Below, piece by piece: positions 62,012 to 64,000 of a stretch of DNA of 64,000 bases (positions within the stretch are counted from its first letter, which is position 1; each line of letters begins with the position of its first letter). A program made the translations under genes and the position numbers. The notes under the pieces were generated by a model. The model was not told where the DNA came from. It was given only the letters and a program-made list of their open reading frames with translations, and did no database searches. The stretch covers positions 124,001 to 188,000 of the forward strand of contig NCKB01000003.1 in the NCBI GenBank assembly GCA_002279065.1. The letters run 5' to 3'. This DNA comes from Lysobacterales bacterium 15-68-25 (GTDB taxonomy: Bacteria > Pseudomonadota > Gammaproteobacteria > Xanthomonadales > Rhodanobacteraceae).

Positions 62012-64000
62012 ATGAATGCCACTGCGTCATCTCCATCCAGTCCCGCAGGGAAGATCCTGTGGGCGGCGATCGCGATCATCGGCGCCTTCTGCCTCAGCGT
62101 CGTCGCGCTGCGCCGGGGCGAATCCATCAATGCGATCTGGCTCGTCGCCGCTGCGATCTCGGTCTTCGTGATCGGCTACCGCTTCTACGGCACATTCATC
62201 AACAACCGGGTGCTCCAGCTCGATCCCAGCCGTGCCACGCCCGCCGTGCTGCGCAATGACGGCCTGGACTACGTGCCGACCGACAAGTGGGTGGTGTTCG
62301 GCCACCACTTCGCCGCGATCGCCGGTGCGGGCCCGTTGGTCGGCCCGGTTCTGGCTGCGCAGATGGGTTACCTGCCGGGTACGTTGTGGATCCTGTTCGG
62401 CGTGGTGTTCGCGGGCGCAGTGCAGGATTTCATGATCCTCGGCCTGTCGATCCGCCGCGACGGCCGCTCGCTCGGCAACATGCTGCGCGACGAGCTGGGG
62501 CCATTGCCGGGCATCGTGGCGATGTTCGGCGTGCTGGTGCTGATGATGATCGTGCTGGCGGTGCTGGCGCTGGTGGTGGTCAAGGCGCTGACGCACAGCC
62601 CGTGGGGCACCTTCACGGTGGCCTGCACGATCCCGATCGCGCTGCTCATGGGTGCCTACCTGCGCTGGTTCCGCCCGGGCCGCATCCTCGAGGTGTCGCT
62701 GATCGGCCTGGTGCTGCTGCTGGGCTCGATCTGGCTGGGCAAGGCGGTGTACGACTCGCCGGTGTGGGGCCCGATGTTCGACTTCGACGCCAAGCACCTG
62801 GCCTGGATGCTGATCGCCTACGGCTTCTGCGCCTCGGTGCTGCCGGTGTGGCTGCTGCTGGCGCCGCGCGACTATCTGTCGACCTTCCTCAAGATCGGCA
62901 CCATCGCGCTCCTGGCGCTGGCGATCTTCCTCGCCGCACCGATGCTGCAGCTGCCGGCGGTGACCAAGTTCATCGACGGCACCGGTCCGGTGTTCGCCGG
63001 CAACCTGTTCCCGTTCCTGTTCATCACCATCGCCTGCGGCGCGGTGTCGGGCTGGCACTCGATCATCTCCTCCGGCACCACGCCCAAGCTGCTGGCCAAC
63101 GAGGGCCAGGCACAGATGGTCGGCTACGGCGGCATGCTGATGGAGGCCTTCGTGGCGATCATGGCCCTGGTGGCCGCCGCCTCGCTGCATCCGGGCGTGT
63201 ACTTCGCGATGAATTCGCCGGGTGCGCTGATCGGCACCACGGTCGAGCACGCCGCCACCACGATCAGCCAGTGGGGCTTCGTGGTCACGCCCGACCAGCT
63301 CACCCAGACCGCCAAGGACATCGGCGAGAACTCGATTCTCAGCCGCGCCGGCGGTGCGCCCACGCTGGCGGTCGGCATGGCCCAGCTGCTGCACGGCATC
63401 ATTCCCGGCGAGGGCATGATGGGCTTCTGGTACCACTACGCGATCCTGTTCGAGGCCCTGTTCATCCTCACCACGGTGGACGCCGGCACGCGCGTGGGTC
63501 GCTTCATGATCCAGGAGATCGCCGGCCTCGTGCACAAGCCGCTCCAGCACACCGAGTCGTGGACCGGCAACCTGCTGGCCACCGCGATCTGCGTGTCGCT
63601 GTGGGGCTATTTCCTCTACCAGGGCGCGGTCGATCCGCTGGGCGGCATCAACACCTTGTGGCCGCTGTTCGGCATCGCCAACCAGATGCTGGCCGCGATC
63701 GCGCTGATGTTGTGCACGGTGGTGGTGGTCAAGCTCAAGCGCCAGCGCTACATGTGGGCCCCGGGCATCCCCGCCCTGTGGCTGATCGTGTGCACGCTGA
63801 CTGCCGGCTACGAGAAGCTGGTCGGCCCGATCAGCTTCACCGCCGCTGCCAACAAGTACGCGCAGGGGATCGCCGACGGAAAGCTGATCGCGCCGGCCAA
63901 GACCATGGATGAGATGCGGCGCATCGTCAGCAACAACCACGTCGACACGGCGCTGACCGGGTTGTTCATGGCGCTGGTGGTGGTCATGGCGCTGTTCGCG
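62012..64000 (+). CDS. cstA: CstA-type carbon starvation protein / pyruvate or peptide transporter (3' end outside window)
   Basis: The first 663 codons of a CstA family carrier, open to the window edge (E. coli CstA has about 700). Family lines are IGYRFYGTFINNRVLQLD (about 53-70), WVVFGHHFAAIAGAGPLVGPVLAAQMGYLPG (about 93-123, in parts), GAVQDFMILGLSIRRDGRSLG near 135-155 and GWHSIISSGTTPKLL (about 348-362). Sixteen or more helices are likely. CstA/BtsT import pyruvate or peptides in carbon-poor conditions. GGAGG is eight bases before the start. About 35 codons may be missing. Confidence 0.96.
   Translation, partial: MNATASSPSSPAGKILWAAIAIIGAFCLSVVALRRGESINAIWLVAAAISVFVIGYRFYGTFINNRVLQLDPSRATPAVLRNDGLDYVPTDKWVVFGHHFAAIAGAGPLVGPVLAAQMGYLPGTLWILFGVVFAGAVQDFMILGLSIRRDGRSLGNMLRDELGPLPGIVAMFGVLVLMMIVLAVLALVVVKALTHSPWGTFTVACTIPIALLMGAYLRWFRPGRILEVSLIGLVLLLGSIWLGKAVYDSPVWGPMFDFDAKHLAWMLIAYGFCASVLPVWLLLAPRDYLSTFLKIGTIALLALAIFLAAPMLQLPAVTKFIDGTGPVFAGNLFPFLFITIACGAVSGWHSIISSGTTPKLLANEGQAQMVGYGGMLMEAFVAIMALVAAASLHPGVYFAMNSPGALIGTTVEHAATTISQWGFVVTPDQLTQTAKDIGENSILSRAGGAPTLAVGMAQLLHGIIPGEGMMGFWYHYAILFEALFILTTVDAGTRVGRFMIQEIAGLVHKPLQHTESWTGNLLATAICVSLWGYFLYQGAVDPLGGINTLWPLFGIANQMLAAIALMLCTVVVVKLKRQRYMWAPGIPALWLIVCTLTAGYEKLVGPISFTAAANKYAQGIADGKLIAPAKTMDEMRRIVSNNHVDTALTGLFMALVVVMALFA

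Noticed and set aside
62027-63940. A 637-codon open frame on the minus strand
   Set aside because: It is antisense to cstA and His/Arg/Gln-rich without any fold signature. The plus-strand frame matches CstA throughout.
1-64000. tRNA, rRNA, prophage, insertion sequence or CRISPR array
   Set aside because: I looked through the intergenic stretches by eye and found no cloverleaf, transposase, integrase or regularly spaced direct repeat. A tool-based scan could still find something I missed.

Overview
The window is GC-rich (third codon positions almost all G or C) and densely packed with overlapping start/stop codons. Gene content points to a gammaproteobacterium of the Xanthomonadales (Lysobacterales). 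The evidence is a complete Pil-Chp twitching system, PilT/PilU motors, a hybrid ribBX gene, an orphan type II secretion GspN, the glyA-nrdR-ribD and ribE-ribBX-ribH-nusB-thiL-pgpA gene orders, and subfamily-2 PyrF. A Rhodanobacter/Dyella/Luteibacter-like member is my guess, not proven. I see no tRNA, rRNA, CRISPR array, prophage or transposase gene. Both window ends cut a gene: an ABC ATPase on the left and a CstA carrier on the right.

Layout. 1-4.7 kb: an ABC transporter pair (ATPase and FtsX-type permease), a glutathione S-transferase and an ArsB/NhaD-type carrier. 4.7-6.2 kb: two small envelope proteins. 6.2-10.1 kb (minus): MazG, CysQ, NudE, a second inositol-phosphatase-like enzyme and GspN, a nucleotide house-cleaning group. 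10.1-12.2 kb: bioA-rsmE. 12.3-24.1 kb (minus): the pilGHIJ-chpABC chemosensory operon for type IV pili, with no pilK methyltransferase and a ChpB that looks catalytically dead. 24.4-28.3 kb (plus): gshB, tonB3-like, yqgE, ruvX, pyrB, the same order known beside pilG in Pseudomonas. 28.3-30.7 kb: a large lipoprotein of unknown role and a BON-domain protein. 30.8-33.1 kb (minus): pilU and pilT. 33.4-34.8 kb: proC-yggT, without yggS.

34.8-42.1 kb (minus): an aldo/keto reductase, then the riboflavin block. An FMN riboswitch leads ribE, ribBX, ldcA, ribH, nusB, a GNAT acetyltransferase, thiL and pgpA, so flavin, thiamine and phospholipid steps probably share FMN control. The GTP cyclohydrolase half of RibBX has lost its zinc cysteines, so a separate RibA is needed elsewhere. 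42.2-44.2 kb holds a divergent LysR/quinone-oxidoreductase pair between the two halves of the riboflavin locus. 44.2-48.9 kb (minus): glyA, a stand-alone amidotransferase, nrdR, ribD and a Gfo/Idh/MocA oxidoreductase.

49-54.2 kb: a DUF817 membrane protein, ettA, a cupin protein, pyrF and a secreted HExxE protein. It is followed by the only clearly AT-richer stretch (54.2-54.7 kb), which carries palindromes and a direct repeat. 54.7-57.5 kb (minus): a small unknown protein, an acyltransferase-3, a queuosine-precursor transporter and a DUF427 protein. 57.7-60.4 kb: a LysR regulator divergent from a SnoaL-like protein and an MFS exporter. 60.4-64 kb: peptide deformylase, a DUF4197 protein and the truncated cstA.
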